Part shown: positions 1-8,972 of the stretch, piece by piece | How positions within the stretch are numbered: position 1 is the first letter of the stretch | Layout: each line of letters starts with the position of its first letter | Source of the DNA: CAWGJC01 sp965276665 | GTDB taxonomy: Bacteria; Pseudomonadota; Alphaproteobacteria; Acetobacterales; Acetobacteraceae | Reading direction: 5' to 3' | DNA: 64,000 bases | Assembly (NCBI GenBank): GCA_965276665.1 | Contig: OZ255620.1 | Span: forward strand, 2,852,001 to 2,916,000 | Notes under the pieces: generated by a model | The model's database searches: none | The model's input: the letters and a program-made list of their open reading frames with translations, nothing else | What the model was told of the DNA's origin: nothing | Translations under genes and position numbers: made by a program

Positions 1-131
1 ATGCGGTGTGGGCGATCATGCCGTTTCAGATGCTGGCCAGCGCCTTGGCGCGGCGGCGCGGCCTCGTGGCGGACAGGATGGTGCATCCCGGCCTCTCCGC
101 CGATCTCGGCACCAAGCTGCGCGCCGGATGA
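1..131 (+). CDS. SIS-domain protein, C-terminal end (partial)
   Basis: Only the last 42 codons are in the window (reading from base 3), ending at TGA 129-131. The visible tail (AVWAIMPFQMLASALARRRG, then LGTKLRAG) resembles the C-terminus of SIS (sugar isomerase) domain proteins of the GlmS/AgaS/FrlB type, where a helix of the form xxWAIxPxQxLAxxLAxxRG packs on the second SIS domain. That family isomerises or deglycates phosphorylated amino sugars. It is followed at 42 nt by a ROK kinase-like gene on the same strand, so the two are probably co-transcribed. The family call rests on a short tail, so the substrate cannot be stated. Confidence 0.6.
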   Translation, partial: AVWAIMPFQMLASALARRRGLVADRMVHPGLSADLGTKLRAG

Positions 132-172
132 GGCACGCATGACCAAGGTGGGCGCATGACCCGCATGGACTT

Positions 173-1084
173 ATGACTCAGGCGATCGGCATCGATATCG
201 GCGGCAGCGCGGTCAAGCTCGGGCTGGTCGACCTGCAAGGCCAGGTCTCGCGCCGCACGGTGCTGCCGGTGCTGCCCGGCATCGATTTCGCCGGTTTCGC
301 GGCCATGCTGGTGGCGGCGATCGCGCGGCTCGACGATGCCGGCGCGCTCGCCATCGGCATCGGCCTGCCCGGCTTCCCCGACCCCGAGACCGGGCTGGTG
401 CGCGAGGGCGCCGACAACATCGTGCTGCTGCAGGGCCATTCGCTGATCCCGGTGCTGGCCGAGGCGACCGGCCTGCCGGTGCGCGTCGAGAATGACGGGG
501 TGTGCGCCACCGAGGGCGAGCTCCGCTTCGGCGCCGCGCGCGGTCTCGACCGGGCCGCGGTGGTGACGCTCGGGACCGGCATCGGCGGCGGGATCGCGAT
601 CGGCGGCCGGGTGCTGCGCGGCGATGACGGGCTGCCGGCGGAGATCGGCGCCATGTGCCTCGACCCCTCGCGCATCGATGTTCCGGGCAGCGTGCCGGGC
701 GCGATCGAGCATCTCGCGAGCGGCCCGGCCCTGCTCCGCCGCTATGCGGCCCTCACGGGCAATCATGACGCGATCACCGTCGAGCAGGTGTTCGCGCGGG
801 CCAAATCCGGCGAGGCGGCGGCGGAAGCGGTGGTGGAGGAGGTTGCCTCCTGGCTCGCGCAGGGGTTCGGCATCCTCGGCAACGTGCTGAACCTGCAGGC
901 GGTGGTGGTGGGCGGCGGCGTGGCGCTCGCCGGGCCCTATCTGCTCGACCGGATCGACCGGATTCTGCCGCGTTTCCTGTTTCCCTCCGCCTCGCGCCGG
1001 CCGCGCATCCTGCCGGCGGCGAACGGCAACGATGCCGGGCTGATCGGCGCCGGCTGGCTCGCCCTGTGGGGCACCGCGTCGTGA
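173..1084 (+). CDS. ROK family protein (sugar kinase-like), zinc motif absent
   Basis: 303 aa, close to the usual ROK length. The N-terminal phosphate-binding motif is GIDIGGSAVKLG (residues 6-17; DxGGT with Ser for Thr). The catalytic-base region VENDG lies at 105-109 (Asp108) and the second phosphate loop LGTGIGGGI at 133-141. Classical ROK kinases carry GEIGH and a CxCGxxGCxE zinc site; here the segment reads AEIGA (about 156-160) and no cysteine cluster follows. It is therefore a zinc-less ROK member whose sugar specificity cannot be read. ATG 173 was chosen because ATG 156 runs into a stop after six codons. It sits between a SIS protein and a gamma-glutamyltransferase-like gene and probably phosphorylates the sugar part of the substrate imported by the ABC system downstream. 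Confidence 0.85.
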   Translation: MTQAIGIDIGGSAVKLGLVDLQGQVSRRTVLPVLPGIDFAGFAAMLVAAIARLDDAGALAIGIGLPGFPDPETGLVREGADNIVLLQGHSLIPVLAEATGLPVRVENDGVCATEGELRFGAARGLDRAAVVTLGTGIGGGIAIGGRVLRGDDGLPAEIGAMCLDPSRIDVPGSVPGAIEHLASGPALLRRYAALTGNHDAITVEQVFARAKSGEAAAEAVVEEVASWLAQGFGILGNVLNLQAVVVGGGVALAGPYLLDRIDRILPRFLFPSASRRPRILPAANGNDAGLIGAGWLALWGTAS

Positions 1085-1110
1085 TTAACGCCGATCATTG
1101 GACTTAATCG

Positions 1111-2766
1111 GTGGATCTCGCCGATCCCGCCACCTTCCGGCCGACCCTGCTCGCGCGGCGTCACATGATCGTCGCCGGCCATCCGCTCGCCGCGATGGCC
1201 GGCATGCGGGTGCTGGAAGCCGGCGGCAATGCGGTGGATGCCGGGGTGGCGGCGGGATTCGCGCTGAATGTCGTGCAGCCCGACATGGCCAATCTCGGCG
1301 GCGTCGCGCCGATCATGATCCGCCTCGCCGACGGCGAGATCACCAGCTTCGCCGGCGTCGGGCGCTGGCCGCGCGGGCTGACGCGCGATCGCCTCGCGGC
1401 CCTGGGCGGCGGGCGCATCCCCGCCGGGCCGGCGCGCTGGGTGGTGCCGGCGGCCGTCGCATCCTGGCTCACGGCGCTCGCCCGCCACGGCAGCTGGCGC
1501 GTGGCGGACGTGCTGAGCGGGGCGATCGCGCTCGCGGCGGAGGGCTTTCCGGCCAACCCGTTCCTGCGCCACAATCTCGCGCATCTGTTCGACCAGGGCG
1601 CGGCGAGCGAGGCCGAAGCGGCTTTCTTCCCCGAAGGCCGCGTGCCGGAGATCGGCGAGATCGTGCGCCAGCCGGCGCTCGCCGACACGCTGCGTCGTCT
1701 GGCCGCCGCCGAGCGCGCCCGCGGCGGCACCCGCGCCGACGGGATCGGCGCCGCGCGCGACGCGTTCTACACCGGCGAGATCCCGGCGCGCATCGAGCGC
1801 TTCGCCCGCGAGGTCGGCGGCTTCGTCACCGCCGATGACATGGCGGATTTCGCGGTGGCGGAGCTGGCGCCGGTCGCCGCCCGCTTCCGCGGCCATGTCG
1901 TGCATTGCTGCGGCCCCTGGTCGCAGGGGCCGGCGCTCGCGCAGATGCTGATGATCGCCGAGGGCATGGCGCTGGAGCGGCTCGCGCCCGTGGAGCGCGC
2001 GCACTGCCTGATCGAGGCCTCGAAGCGCGCGTTGCGCGACCGCAACCGCTATTACGGCGACCCGGATGTCGCCGACGTGCCGCTCGCCCGCCTGTTGTCG
2101 GAGGAACACGCGGCCGGTCACCGCAGCGAGATCGAGGCAGCGCGCGCGCCGTCGCGTGCGGCCGAGAAGATGATCGGCGATGCGGGACCGGACACCACCT
2201 ATGTCTGCGTCGTCGATGCGGCGGGCAACGCCTTCTCCGCCAATCCGAGCGACAGCACCATCCTCGTCTCGCCGATGGTTCCCGGGCTCGGCTTCGGCAT
2301 CTCGGATCGCGGCTTGCAGGCCTCGCTCGACCCCGCCGATCCGAACGTGATGGCGCCCGGCAAGCGGCCGCGCCTCACGCCCAATCCGGTGATCGTCACC
2401 GGCGATCACAGGGTGATGCCGTGCGGCACGCCGGGCGGCGACATCCAGACCCAGGCGATGCTGCAATTCCTGGTCAATCATCTGGCGCTCGGGATGGATC
2501 TGCAGGCAGCGGTCGAGGCGCCGCGCTGGGCGAGCTTCGACGTGCCGGCGACCGAGGATCCGCATCCGAGCCGGTCCAATCTGGTGCGGCTCGAGCGGCG
2601 CGGCGATCCCGCCCTTTTCGAGGGTCTGGTTCGCGCCGGCCACGATGTGGAAGCCTGGGCGCCGCTCTCGGCGCTCGCTGGCGCGGTCTGCGCGATCAGC
2701 CGCGACCCGGTACGGCTCGCCGGCGGCGCCGATCCGCGGCGGATGAGCTACGGCATCGGCTGGTGA
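1111..2766 (+). CDS. gamma-glutamyltransferase family protein (Ntn hydrolase)
   Basis: 551 aa. The N-terminal block with AGHPLAAMAGMRVLEAGGNA is the typical start of gamma-glutamyltranspeptidases. The autoprocessing region DTTYVCVVDAAGNAFS places the candidate nucleophile Thr at about residue 362, followed by a small-subunit-like region with CGTPGGDIQTQAMLQ. Members cleave themselves into two chains and hydrolyse or transfer gamma-glutamyl or similar acyl groups. No clear signal peptide is visible, unlike the periplasmic E. coli Ggt, so a cytosolic role is likely. The start is GTG 1111 with a weak ribosome site; ATG 1168 would remove only the first 19 residues. It is followed at 14 nt by the ABC binding-protein gene, so it probably processes an imported conjugate. 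Confidence 0.88.
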   Translation: MDLADPATFRPTLLARRHMIVAGHPLAAMAGMRVLEAGGNAVDAGVAAGFALNVVQPDMANLGGVAPIMIRLADGEITSFAGVGRWPRGLTRDRLAALGGGRIPAGPARWVVPAAVASWLTALARHGSWRVADVLSGAIALAAEGFPANPFLRHNLAHLFDQGAASEAEAAFFPEGRVPEIGEIVRQPALADTLRRLAAAERARGGTRADGIGAARDAFYTGEIPARIERFAREVGGFVTADDMADFAVAELAPVAARFRGHVVHCCGPWSQGPALAQMLMIAEGMALERLAPVERAHCLIEASKRALRDRNRYYGDPDVADVPLARLLSEEHAAGHRSEIEAARAPSRAAEKMIGDAGPDTTYVCVVDAAGNAFSANPSDSTILVSPMVPGLGFGISDRGLQASLDPADPNVMAPGKRPRLTPNPVIVTGDHRVMPCGTPGGDIQTQAMLQFLVNHLALGMDLQAAVEAPRWASFDVPATEDPHPSRSNLVRLERRGDPALFEGLVRAGHDVEAWAPLSALAGAVCAISRDPVRLAGGADPRRMSYGIGW

Positions 2767-2780
2767 GGGGAGAACGCGGC

Positions 2781-4082
2781 ATGGCGCTCACACGACGCGG
2801 CTTGATGAAGATCGGCGCTGTTGTCCCGGCCGCAGCAGCGCTTCCGGCCACGCACGCGCGGGCGGCCGGAAAGCTCGTCTATTGGAGCCACAACTATCCC
2901 TCGCTGGTCGACATCGTGAGCAAGCGGATGGCGCCGGGCTTCGGCAAGCAGGCCGGCATCGCCGTCGAATACGACAATTTCGAGACCAACCAGCTCGAAA
3001 CCAAGATCCTCACCGGATGGACCGGCGGCGAGGGCGGCCCGGATCTGGTCTCGGTCGGCGACAACAACCTCGCCAACTACGTCTATCGCAAGCTGGTGGC
3101 GCCGGTGGACCCGTCCGCCTTCGGCTTCGCCTCGCTCAAGGCGCTGGTTGACGCCTACGAGCCCGGCAGCCTCGACGGGTTCATGGTGGGCGGCCAGCTC
3201 TACGGCATCCCGATGGATCTCGCGGCGATCTCGATGTACTACCGGAAGGATTTCTTCCGCGACGCCGGGCTCGACCCCGACAAGCCGCCCACCACCTGGG
3301 AGGAGGTCGCGGAATACGGCCGCAAGCTCGTCAAGCGCGATGCGAGCGGCCATATCGTGCGCGCCGGCTGGGGCTGGGAGGCGCGCAGCCTCTCCTCGCA
3401 TTTCTACTATTGGGGCACGCTGCTGCCGCAGAAGGGCGTCGATTTCCTCAATGCGGACGGCACCAGGAACGGGTTCGACGGTGCCGGCGGCATGGCGGCG
3501 TTCGGCTTTCTTTCCGACAGCTTCAACAAGGACCCGTTTGCCGCACTCGGCCTTTCCCCCGTGATCTCGCCGATCGACGATTTCGGCGCCGGTCGTGTCG
3601 CGATGATCAATTCCGGGTTCTGGCTCGCGCCCTCGCTCGAGCAGCAATACCCGAAAGTGGCCTACAAGGACGGCGTCTACGGCATCGCCCGCCTGCCGCA
3701 ATTCGCCGGCGCCACGCCGCGCACGCGCCTGAACCCGTGGATCTGGGCGGTGAGCGCCAAATCCCGGATGGTGAAGCAGGCGTGGCAGTTCATCTCCTTC
3801 ATGACGAAATCGCCGGAAAACCAGGCGGTCTGGGCGTCGCAGGCGCAATACATGCAGCCCTGGAAAGGGTTCTCCGACCTGCCCGCGATCCGAGCGGTGC
3901 CGTATTCCGGCGTGTTCCTCGCCGATCTCAAAATCGGCGTGCCGACGCCTCGCACGCCAAAATTCAACCAGCTCGCCACGCTCACCTCGCGCGCCTACGA
4001 CCAGATCTCGGCGGAAGGCAAGCCGGCCTCCATCGTGGTGCCGGCCTTCGCGAAAAGCATCGACCGCATGCTGGAAGATTGA
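2781..4082 (+). CDS. ABC transporter extracellular solute-binding protein, family 1 (sugar type)
   Basis: 433 aa. The N-terminus MALTRRGLMKIGAV followed by an Ala-rich stretch ending THARA looks like a twin-arginine signal, so export of a folded protein by Tat is likely. The mature part has the layout of family-1 (MalE/UgpB-like) binding proteins, including a GIPMDLAAISMYYRKDFF segment. ATG 2781 is preceded by GAGGGGAGAA at a good distance. It is the first gene of a binding protein-permease-permease set (4089-5788) and should capture the substrate in the periplasm. Substrate unknown; the neighbours (SIS, ROK, GGT, amidohydrolase) suggest a sugar joined to an amino compound rather than a plain sugar (inference). 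Confidence 0.9.
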   Translation: MALTRRGLMKIGAVVPAAAALPATHARAAGKLVYWSHNYPSLVDIVSKRMAPGFGKQAGIAVEYDNFETNQLETKILTGWTGGEGGPDLVSVGDNNLANYVYRKLVAPVDPSAFGFASLKALVDAYEPGSLDGFMVGGQLYGIPMDLAAISMYYRKDFFRDAGLDPDKPPTTWEEVAEYGRKLVKRDASGHIVRAGWGWEARSLSSHFYYWGTLLPQKGVDFLNADGTRNGFDGAGGMAAFGFLSDSFNKDPFAALGLSPVISPIDDFGAGRVAMINSGFWLAPSLEQQYPKVAYKDGVYGIARLPQFAGATPRTRLNPWIWAVSAKSRMVKQAWQFISFMTKSPENQAVWASQAQYMQPWKGFSDLPAIRAVPYSGVFLADLKIGVPTPRTPKFNQLATLTSRAYDQISAEGKPASIVVPAFAKSIDRMLED

Positions 4083-4088
4083 GGCGCG

Positions 4089-4961
4089 ATGGCCGGACGC
4101 GCCGCGCGCCGCCAGGCGCGCACCGGACTCATGATGGTGTTGCCGGCAGTGCTGTTCTTCGCCGTGTTCTTCGTCTTCCCGGTGCTGAACGCGGGCTGGG
4201 TCAGCATGACCTCGTGGGATCTCGTCGGACCGCAACGCTTCATCGGCCTGCGCAATTACGAGCGCCTGCTGACCGACGATGATTTCCTGCATTCGGCGCG
4301 CGTCACCTTCATCTACACGGCGGGCTTCCTCGTCGTCACGCTGCCGACCTCGCTCGGCCTCGCCTTGCTGCTCGACCGCAAGCTGCGCGCGCGCGGCATC
4401 TACCAGGCGGTGATCTTCGCGCCCGTCGTGCTCAGCATGGTCGCGGTCGCGATGGTGTGGCGCGCGGTCTACGCGCCGGTGGGGGGCCTCTATCTGCTGT
4501 TCACCGCGCCGTTCGGCGTCACGCACCTCAACTGGCTCGACAATACGACGCTCGTGATGCCCGCGCTGATCCTGGTCAGCCTGTGGAAGAATCTCGGCTA
4601 TTACATGGTGATCTTCCTCGCCGGGCTGCAATCCATTCCGGCCGCCTTGCAGGAGGCGGCGCGCATCGACGGCGCCGGCGCGTTCCGCGTGCTGCGCCAC
4701 GTCACGCTGCCGCTGATGCGGCCCTACATCCTGTTCGTGATGGTCATTTCCCTCATCCGCACCTCGCAAACGTTCAGCGCGATCTATGCGCTGACGGAAG
4801 GCGGCCCGGACGACGCGACCAAGGTGCTGCCCTATCTCGTGTACGAGAACGCGTTCCAGTTCAACCGCATGGGCTACGCCTCGGCGATCGCGGTGGTGAT
4901 GTTCGCGGGCCTGCTGGCGCTGACCGCGATCCAGTTTCGCGTGCTGCGAGGCGAGGCGTGA
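4089..4961 (+). CDS. ABC transporter permease (MalF-like)
   Basis: 290 aa with six predicted hydrophobic segments, starting near residue 17 with an FFAVFFVFPVL stretch. The EAA loop that docks the ATPase is seen as LQEAARIDGAGAFRVLRHVT, followed by the usual LPLMRPY. It starts 6 nt after the binding-protein stop, and its own stop overlaps the next start (GTGA), so it is translationally coupled to the second permease. Inner membrane channel half of the importer. No ATPase gene lies in this operon within the window; it may be upstream of the window or shared (UgpC/MsmX type). Confidence 0.92.
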   Translation: MAGRAARRQARTGLMMVLPAVLFFAVFFVFPVLNAGWVSMTSWDLVGPQRFIGLRNYERLLTDDDFLHSARVTFIYTAGFLVVTLPTSLGLALLLDRKLRARGIYQAVIFAPVVLSMVAVAMVWRAVYAPVGGLYLLFTAPFGVTHLNWLDNTTLVMPALILVSLWKNLGYYMVIFLAGLQSIPAALQEAARIDGAGAFRVLRHVTLPLMRPYILFVMVISLIRTSQTFSAIYALTEGGPDDATKVLPYLVYENAFQFNRMGYASAIAVVMFAGLLALTAIQFRVLRGEA

Positions 4962-5788
4962 ACGCGCGGCGCGGCGCGGACGCCGCGATCAATGTAACCC
5001 TCGTCCTCGCATGCCTGCTGATGGCGTTGCCGCTGCTCTGGATGCTGCTGACCGCGCTGAAGACCGAGCAGGATATTTTCTCCCGCCCGCTCTTCTGGCT
5101 GCCGCCGCACCCGATGCTCGCCGCCAACATCGCCCGGGTGTTCCAGCGCATTCCGTTCGGACGCTTCTTCGGCAACAGCCTGATCGTTGCGACTTCGGTG
5201 ACGCTCTCCGACCTGCTCTTTTCGACGATGGCCGGCTACGCGCTGGCGAAATATCGTTTCCCGGGCCGGAAAATGGTTTTCGGCGCGATCCTGTCGACCA
5301 TGATGGTGCCGTTCATCGTGATCCTGATCCCGCAATACATCATCGTGCGCGACCTTGGCTGGCTCGACACCTACCAGGGGCTGATCGTGCCCTTCGCGAT
5401 CAGCAGCTTCGGCGTGTTCCTGATGCGCCAGGCCTTCCAGCGCATGCCGGACGAGCTGATCGACGCGGCCCGCATCGACGGCGCCGGCGAGTGGCGCATC
5501 CTGTTCCGCATCGCCGTGCCGCTGAACGTCGCGCCGCTGATCTCGCTCGCCATCCTTCGCTTTCTCGACGAGTGGGACAACCTGCTCTGGCCGCTGGTCG
5601 CCACCAGCAGCGAGAGGATGCGCACGCTCTCGCTCGGCATGGCGCTGTTGCAGGACGATCGCTACGGCACCGATTTCCCGATGCTGATGGCCGCCGCCAT
5701 GATGGCCGTCCTGCCGATCATCATCGTCTACGCCGTTCTGCAACGGCATTTCATCCGCAGCGTCGCCAGCACAGGATTGAAGGAGTAG
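4958..5788 (+). CDS. ABC transporter permease (MalG-like)
   Basis: 276 aa from GTG 4958, which overlaps the TGA of the preceding permease by 4 nt. It has an N-terminal hydrophobic segment (VLACLLMALPLLWMLLTAL), the typical MalG gap region, then five further segments and the EAA motif ELIDAARIDGAGEWRILFRI. It pairs with the MalF-like permease to form the membrane channel. It is followed after 3 nt by the amidohydrolase gene, whose ribosome site overlaps this gene's stop. Confidence 0.92.
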   Translation: MNARRGADAAINVTLVLACLLMALPLLWMLLTALKTEQDIFSRPLFWLPPHPMLAANIARVFQRIPFGRFFGNSLIVATSVTLSDLLFSTMAGYALAKYRFPGRKMVFGAILSTMMVPFIVILIPQYIIVRDLGWLDTYQGLIVPFAISSFGVFLMRQAFQRMPDELIDAARIDGAGEWRILFRIAVPLNVAPLISLAILRFLDEWDNLLWPLVATSSERMRTLSLGMALLQDDRYGTDFPMLMAAAMMAVLPIIIVYAVLQRHFIRSVASTGLKE

Positions 5789-5791
5789 CGC

Positions 5792-7009
5792 ATGCAGGGC
5801 CGCCTCGTCATCGAACACGGCCTGCTCGTCAGCGGGCGCGACGAGGCGCCGATCCCGGACGGCACGCTCGTCGTCGAGAACGGACGGATCGCGGCGATCG
5901 GCCGTGCCGGCGATTTCGGCGCGCAATCCGGCGAGCGGATCGACGCGCGTGGCGCGACCGTGCTGCCCGGGCTGATCGACACGCATATCCATGTCTTTCA
6001 CGAGGCGCAGATGCGCCGGCTCGATCCCGGCGCGGCCGCACTCTGGGGCGCGCGCTACGTGCGCTCGGCTTTCATCGGCGGCGTCACCACCATCCGCGAT
6101 CTCGGCTGCCAGACCGATGCGGTGTGGGGGCTCAAGCGCGGCCTCGCCGCCGGCTGGACGCAAGGCCCGCGCATGCTCGCCTGCGGCCGCGCGATCTGCA
6201 TGAGCGGCGGTCATGGCTGGGCCAATCTGAGCATCGAGGCGGACGGCCCGGAGGAGGTGCGCCGCATCGCGCGGCTGCAGATCAAGGCCGGGGCGGACGT
6301 GATCAAGCTGATGGCCTCCGGCGGTGCCGGCACCCTCACCGAGCTCCCCACCCAGGCGCAGATGAGCGTCGCCGAACTCCGCGCCGCCGTCGAGGTCGCG
6401 CATGATGCCGGGCGCCCGGTGGCGGCGCATGCGCTGGCCACGCAAGGCATCCGCAACGCGATCGAGGCCGGCGTCGATTCCATCGAGCACGGCGTGTTCC
6501 TCGACGATGACTGCATCGAGCGCATGCTCAAGCGCGACATCGCGCTCTGCCCGACCATCTCGGTCTATCCCCGCATCGTCGGGCGCGGACGTTCCGGCGG
6601 CGAGGCCGATTTCGTCGTGCAGCGCTCGGTTGCGCTGCTCGAGCCGCATCTCGCAAGCCTGCGCCGCGCCGTCGCGGCCGGCATCCGCATCGTCTTCGGG
6701 ACGGATTCCACCACGCTCTACAATCCGCTCGGCGATATCGGCGAGGAAATGGCCTTGATGGCGCGAGCCGGCATGACGCCGCACGACATCATCCGCTCCG
6801 CCACCGAACGCGCCGCCCGGGAATGCCGCGTCGCGGAGCAGACCGGCACGCTGGAATCCGGCAAATCCGCCGATATCGTCATCGCCGACGGCGACGCGAC
6901 CGCGGATATCGGCGCACTTCTCGCGCCGCGCCTCGTGTTCCGGGACGGGGATATCGTCCACGCCTCCGGCGACCCCGGACGAGACGAATTATTAGCCGGC
7001 CTGCGTTGA
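5792..7009 (+). CDS. metal-dependent amidohydrolase family protein
   Basis: 405 aa, the usual length for the imidazolonepropionase/Xaa-Pro-dipeptidase branch of amidohydrolases. The metal-binding set is complete: HxH (H65, H67, in LIDTHIHVFHE), a lysine in DVIKLMASGGA that would be carboxylated, His in VAAHALA, His in SIEHGVF and Asp in FGTDST. An N-terminal beta-sandwich (residues about 1-60) and a C-terminal return (SGKSADIVIADGD) frame the barrel. The ribosome site AAGGAG overlaps the upstream stop. As the last gene of the operon it probably hydrolyses an amide or cyclic amide in the imported compound. Confidence 0.88.
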   Translation: MQGRLVIEHGLLVSGRDEAPIPDGTLVVENGRIAAIGRAGDFGAQSGERIDARGATVLPGLIDTHIHVFHEAQMRRLDPGAAALWGARYVRSAFIGGVTTIRDLGCQTDAVWGLKRGLAAGWTQGPRMLACGRAICMSGGHGWANLSIEADGPEEVRRIARLQIKAGADVIKLMASGGAGTLTELPTQAQMSVAELRAAVEVAHDAGRPVAAHALATQGIRNAIEAGVDSIEHGVFLDDDCIERMLKRDIALCPTISVYPRIVGRGRSGGEADFVVQRSVALLEPHLASLRRAVAAGIRIVFGTDSTTLYNPLGDIGEEMALMARAGMTPHDIIRSATERAARECRVAEQTGTLESGKSADIVIADGDATADIGALLAPRLVFRDGDIVHASGDPGRDELLAGLR

Positions 7010-7161
7010 GAGCAGCGCTTCCGGCGGCAGGTCGCAGAGGCCAAACGGACTCTCAGGCCCATTGCCGAGCTTGAGCGAGTCCTGTACGCGGTCGATGGTG
7101 CGTTCGATCATCGTCATCGCGCGAATGCGGCGTGCGTTGAGCTGACCGTTGGGAGCCGAGC

Positions 7162-7827
7162 ATGTTCGACGTTGACGCCGTTCTCGCACGCATTGCGCCG
7201 AGCGATCGTGTGCTCGATGTCGGCGGCTGGGCACGCCCGTTCAACCGCGCCGACTATGTTCTCGACGTGGAGCCTTTCGAGACGCGCGGCTTCTATGGCG
7301 ACCCGCCATGGCAGGGCGGTGAAGCCGAGCATTTCAATAAGGCGTGCTGGGTGCAGCGCGACATCTGCGCGCGAACGCCATGGCCGTTTCCCGACAAGTT
7401 CTTCGACTTCGCGACGTGCTCCCACACATTGGAAGATATCCGGGATCCGCTTTTCGTCTGTTCGGAGCTGATGCGCGTCGCCAAGGCCGGGTATATCGAG
7501 ACGCCGTCCAGGCTGGTGGAAAGCTGTGTCGGCTGGGAAAGCGAGAATTTCGCGGGGCTCGGCCATCACCGCTGGTTGATCGACTATCACCCCGGCCGGC
7601 TGACCTTCACGCAGAAATACCACAACATCCACGATGCCGGCCTGCACTTGCCGGCCGCGCTGTTTCGCGCCTTGCCACCAACGGCGCACATCTCGTCGAT
7701 GTTCTGGGAGGGCGGCTTCTTCGTCTCGGAGAATGTCTTCGTGGGCATTGAGACGATCGTCGATTTCCTGCGGAATTTCGTCGCGGAAAATCTGTCCAGA
7801 TACCCGGGATTCGCCGGCTCGGTCTGA
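7162..7827 (+). CDS. class I SAM-dependent methyltransferase-like protein
   Basis: 221 aa. The motif VLDVGGWARPF (residues 17-27) fits the SAM-binding loop. The segment PFPDKFFDFATCSHTLEDIRDP matches the motif II/III region of methyltransferase-11-like proteins, followed by LMRVAKAGYIETPSR. The GxGxG loop is altered (GGWAR), so SAM binding is probable rather than certain. ATG 7162 is preceded by GGAGCCGAGC. It stands alone between the amidohydrolase and a convergent aminotransferase gene, and its substrate is unknown. Confidence 0.75.
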   Translation: MFDVDAVLARIAPSDRVLDVGGWARPFNRADYVLDVEPFETRGFYGDPPWQGGEAEHFNKACWVQRDICARTPWPFPDKFFDFATCSHTLEDIRDPLFVCSELMRVAKAGYIETPSRLVESCVGWESENFAGLGHHRWLIDYHPGRLTFTQKYHNIHDAGLHLPAALFRALPPTAHISSMFWEGGFFVSENVFVGIETIVDFLRNFVAENLSRYPGFAGSV

Positions 7828-7841
7828 TCCGCGTCGGGACG

Positions 7842-8972
7842 CTACTCGGCGGCGCGGCCGAGCTGCGAGATCCCCATTTCCTGCATGGTCGCCGCGACCG
7901 CTTCCATCGCCTCCGCGATATCGGCCTCCATGACATCGCCCATGCAGCCGATGCGGAACGTGTCGGCGAGCGCCAGCCTTCCCGGGAAGATCACGAAACC
8001 CCGGCGCTTCATGCCCTGGAACAGGCTTTGAAAACTGAAATTCGGATGGTCGGGGTTGTGGAAGGTGGCGACGATCGGGGAAGCGTTCTCGTCCGGCACC
8101 AGGGTGCGGAATCCCATCTGCCGCATGCCGTCGACCAGACGCTGCCAGTTGCGGCGGTAGCGTGCGAGCCGCGCCTCGACGCCGCCTTCCGCCTCGTGCT
8201 CCCGGCAGGCCTGCGCGAAGGCGGCGAGCACATGGGTTGGCGGCGTGTAGCGGAACGCGCCGGTGCGGTCCATGTGCTGGTTCTGGTCCCAGAGATCGAG
8301 CACGAGCGATTTCGCGCGGCCCTTCGCCTCGTCGAGCGCCGCACTCCGCACCACCGCCCAACCGATGCCGGGCACGCCCTGCATGCATTTGTTGGACGAG
8401 ATCACCACCGCGTCGAAGGCGAGGCTGCGCGCATCGACCGGCATGGCGCCGTAGGACGCGACCGCGTCGATTAGCAGGCGCTTGCCGTGCCGCCGGCAGA
8501 TCTCGGCCGCCGGTTCCAGCGGGTTGATGACGCCGGTGCTGGTCTCGCAATGCACGAGCATGACATGCGTGATCGCGGGATCGGCGGCGAGCGCCGCCTC
8601 GATCTCTGCGGCGCTCACCGGCACGAAGGGCGGCGTGCGGATGATCGCGTGCGCGGTGCCGACCTGCGCGCAGATCTCGATCAACCGGTCGCCGTAGACG
8701 CCGTTGCTGTGGATCAGCAGCTTGCCGTCCGGCGGCACGAGGGACGCGATCACCGCCTCATTGGCGTAGGTGGCGCTGCCGGGCAGCGGGATGGCGGTGT
8801 AGCGGCCCTCGCCATGGGCGAGCGCCACGAGGTAGGCGCGCGCGGCGGTGAGGTCGGCCTGGAACTCGGTGTCGCCGGAGGGCCGGTCCACCAGCATCGC
8901 CTCCCGCGTGGTGCGGGAGACGCTGACCGGTCCCGGCGTCAGCAGCAGCGGATTGGCGGCGTCTCGCGGCAT
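7842..8972 (-). CDS. phnW: 2-aminoethylphosphonate--pyruvate transaminase-like (class V aminotransferase)
   Basis: 376 aa, PLP fold type I. The N-terminus LLLTPGPVSVSRTTREAM, the PLP-lysine motif ISSNKCMQGVPGIGWAVV (Lys195), the preceding DAVASYGAMP, and the segment DLWDQNQHMD..FRYTPPTHV are the pattern of PhnW, which turns 2-aminoethylphosphonate and pyruvate into phosphonoacetaldehyde and alanine. ATG 8972 has AGAGGGGACGACG in front. No phnX, phnA or phnY is nearby. A relative acting on another amine (serine-glyoxylate or alanine-glyoxylate type) cannot be excluded. It is divergent from an Opp-type importer with 211 nt between starts, so they may share regulation. Confidence 0.75.
   Translation of the reverse strand: MPRDAANPLLLTPGPVSVSRTTREAMLVDRPSGDTEFQADLTAARAYLVALAHGEGRYTAIPLPGSATYANEAVIASLVPPDGKLLIHSNGVYGDRLIEICAQVGTAHAIIRTPPFVPVSAAEIEAALAADPAITHVMLVHCETSTGVINPLEPAAEICRRHGKRLLIDAVASYGAMPVDARSLAFDAVVISSNKCMQGVPGIGWAVVRSAALDEAKGRAKSLVLDLWDQNQHMDRTGAFRYTPPTHVLAAFAQACREHEAEGGVEARLARYRRNWQRLVDGMRQMGFRTLVPDENASPIVATFHNPDHPNFSFQSLFQGMKRRGFVIFPGRLALADTFRIGCMGDVMEADIAEAMEAVAATMQEMGISQLGRAAE

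Noticed and set aside
937..2643. 568-codon open frame on the minus strand opposite the GGT-like gene
   Set aside because: It has Arg/His/Gly-rich nonsense composition, lies wholly antisense to a gene with clear family motifs, and is a by-product of high GC.
1905..2780. Possible N-terminal extension of the family-1 binding protein in the open frame from 1905
   Set aside because: The extension reads as nonsense in a shadow frame of the GGT-like gene; ATG 2781 has a ribosome site and begins a twin-arginine signal.
2748..4769. 673-codon minus-strand frame across the binding protein and permease genes
   Set aside because: Antisense to two well-supported genes, no recognisable domain, composition typical of GC-driven false frames.
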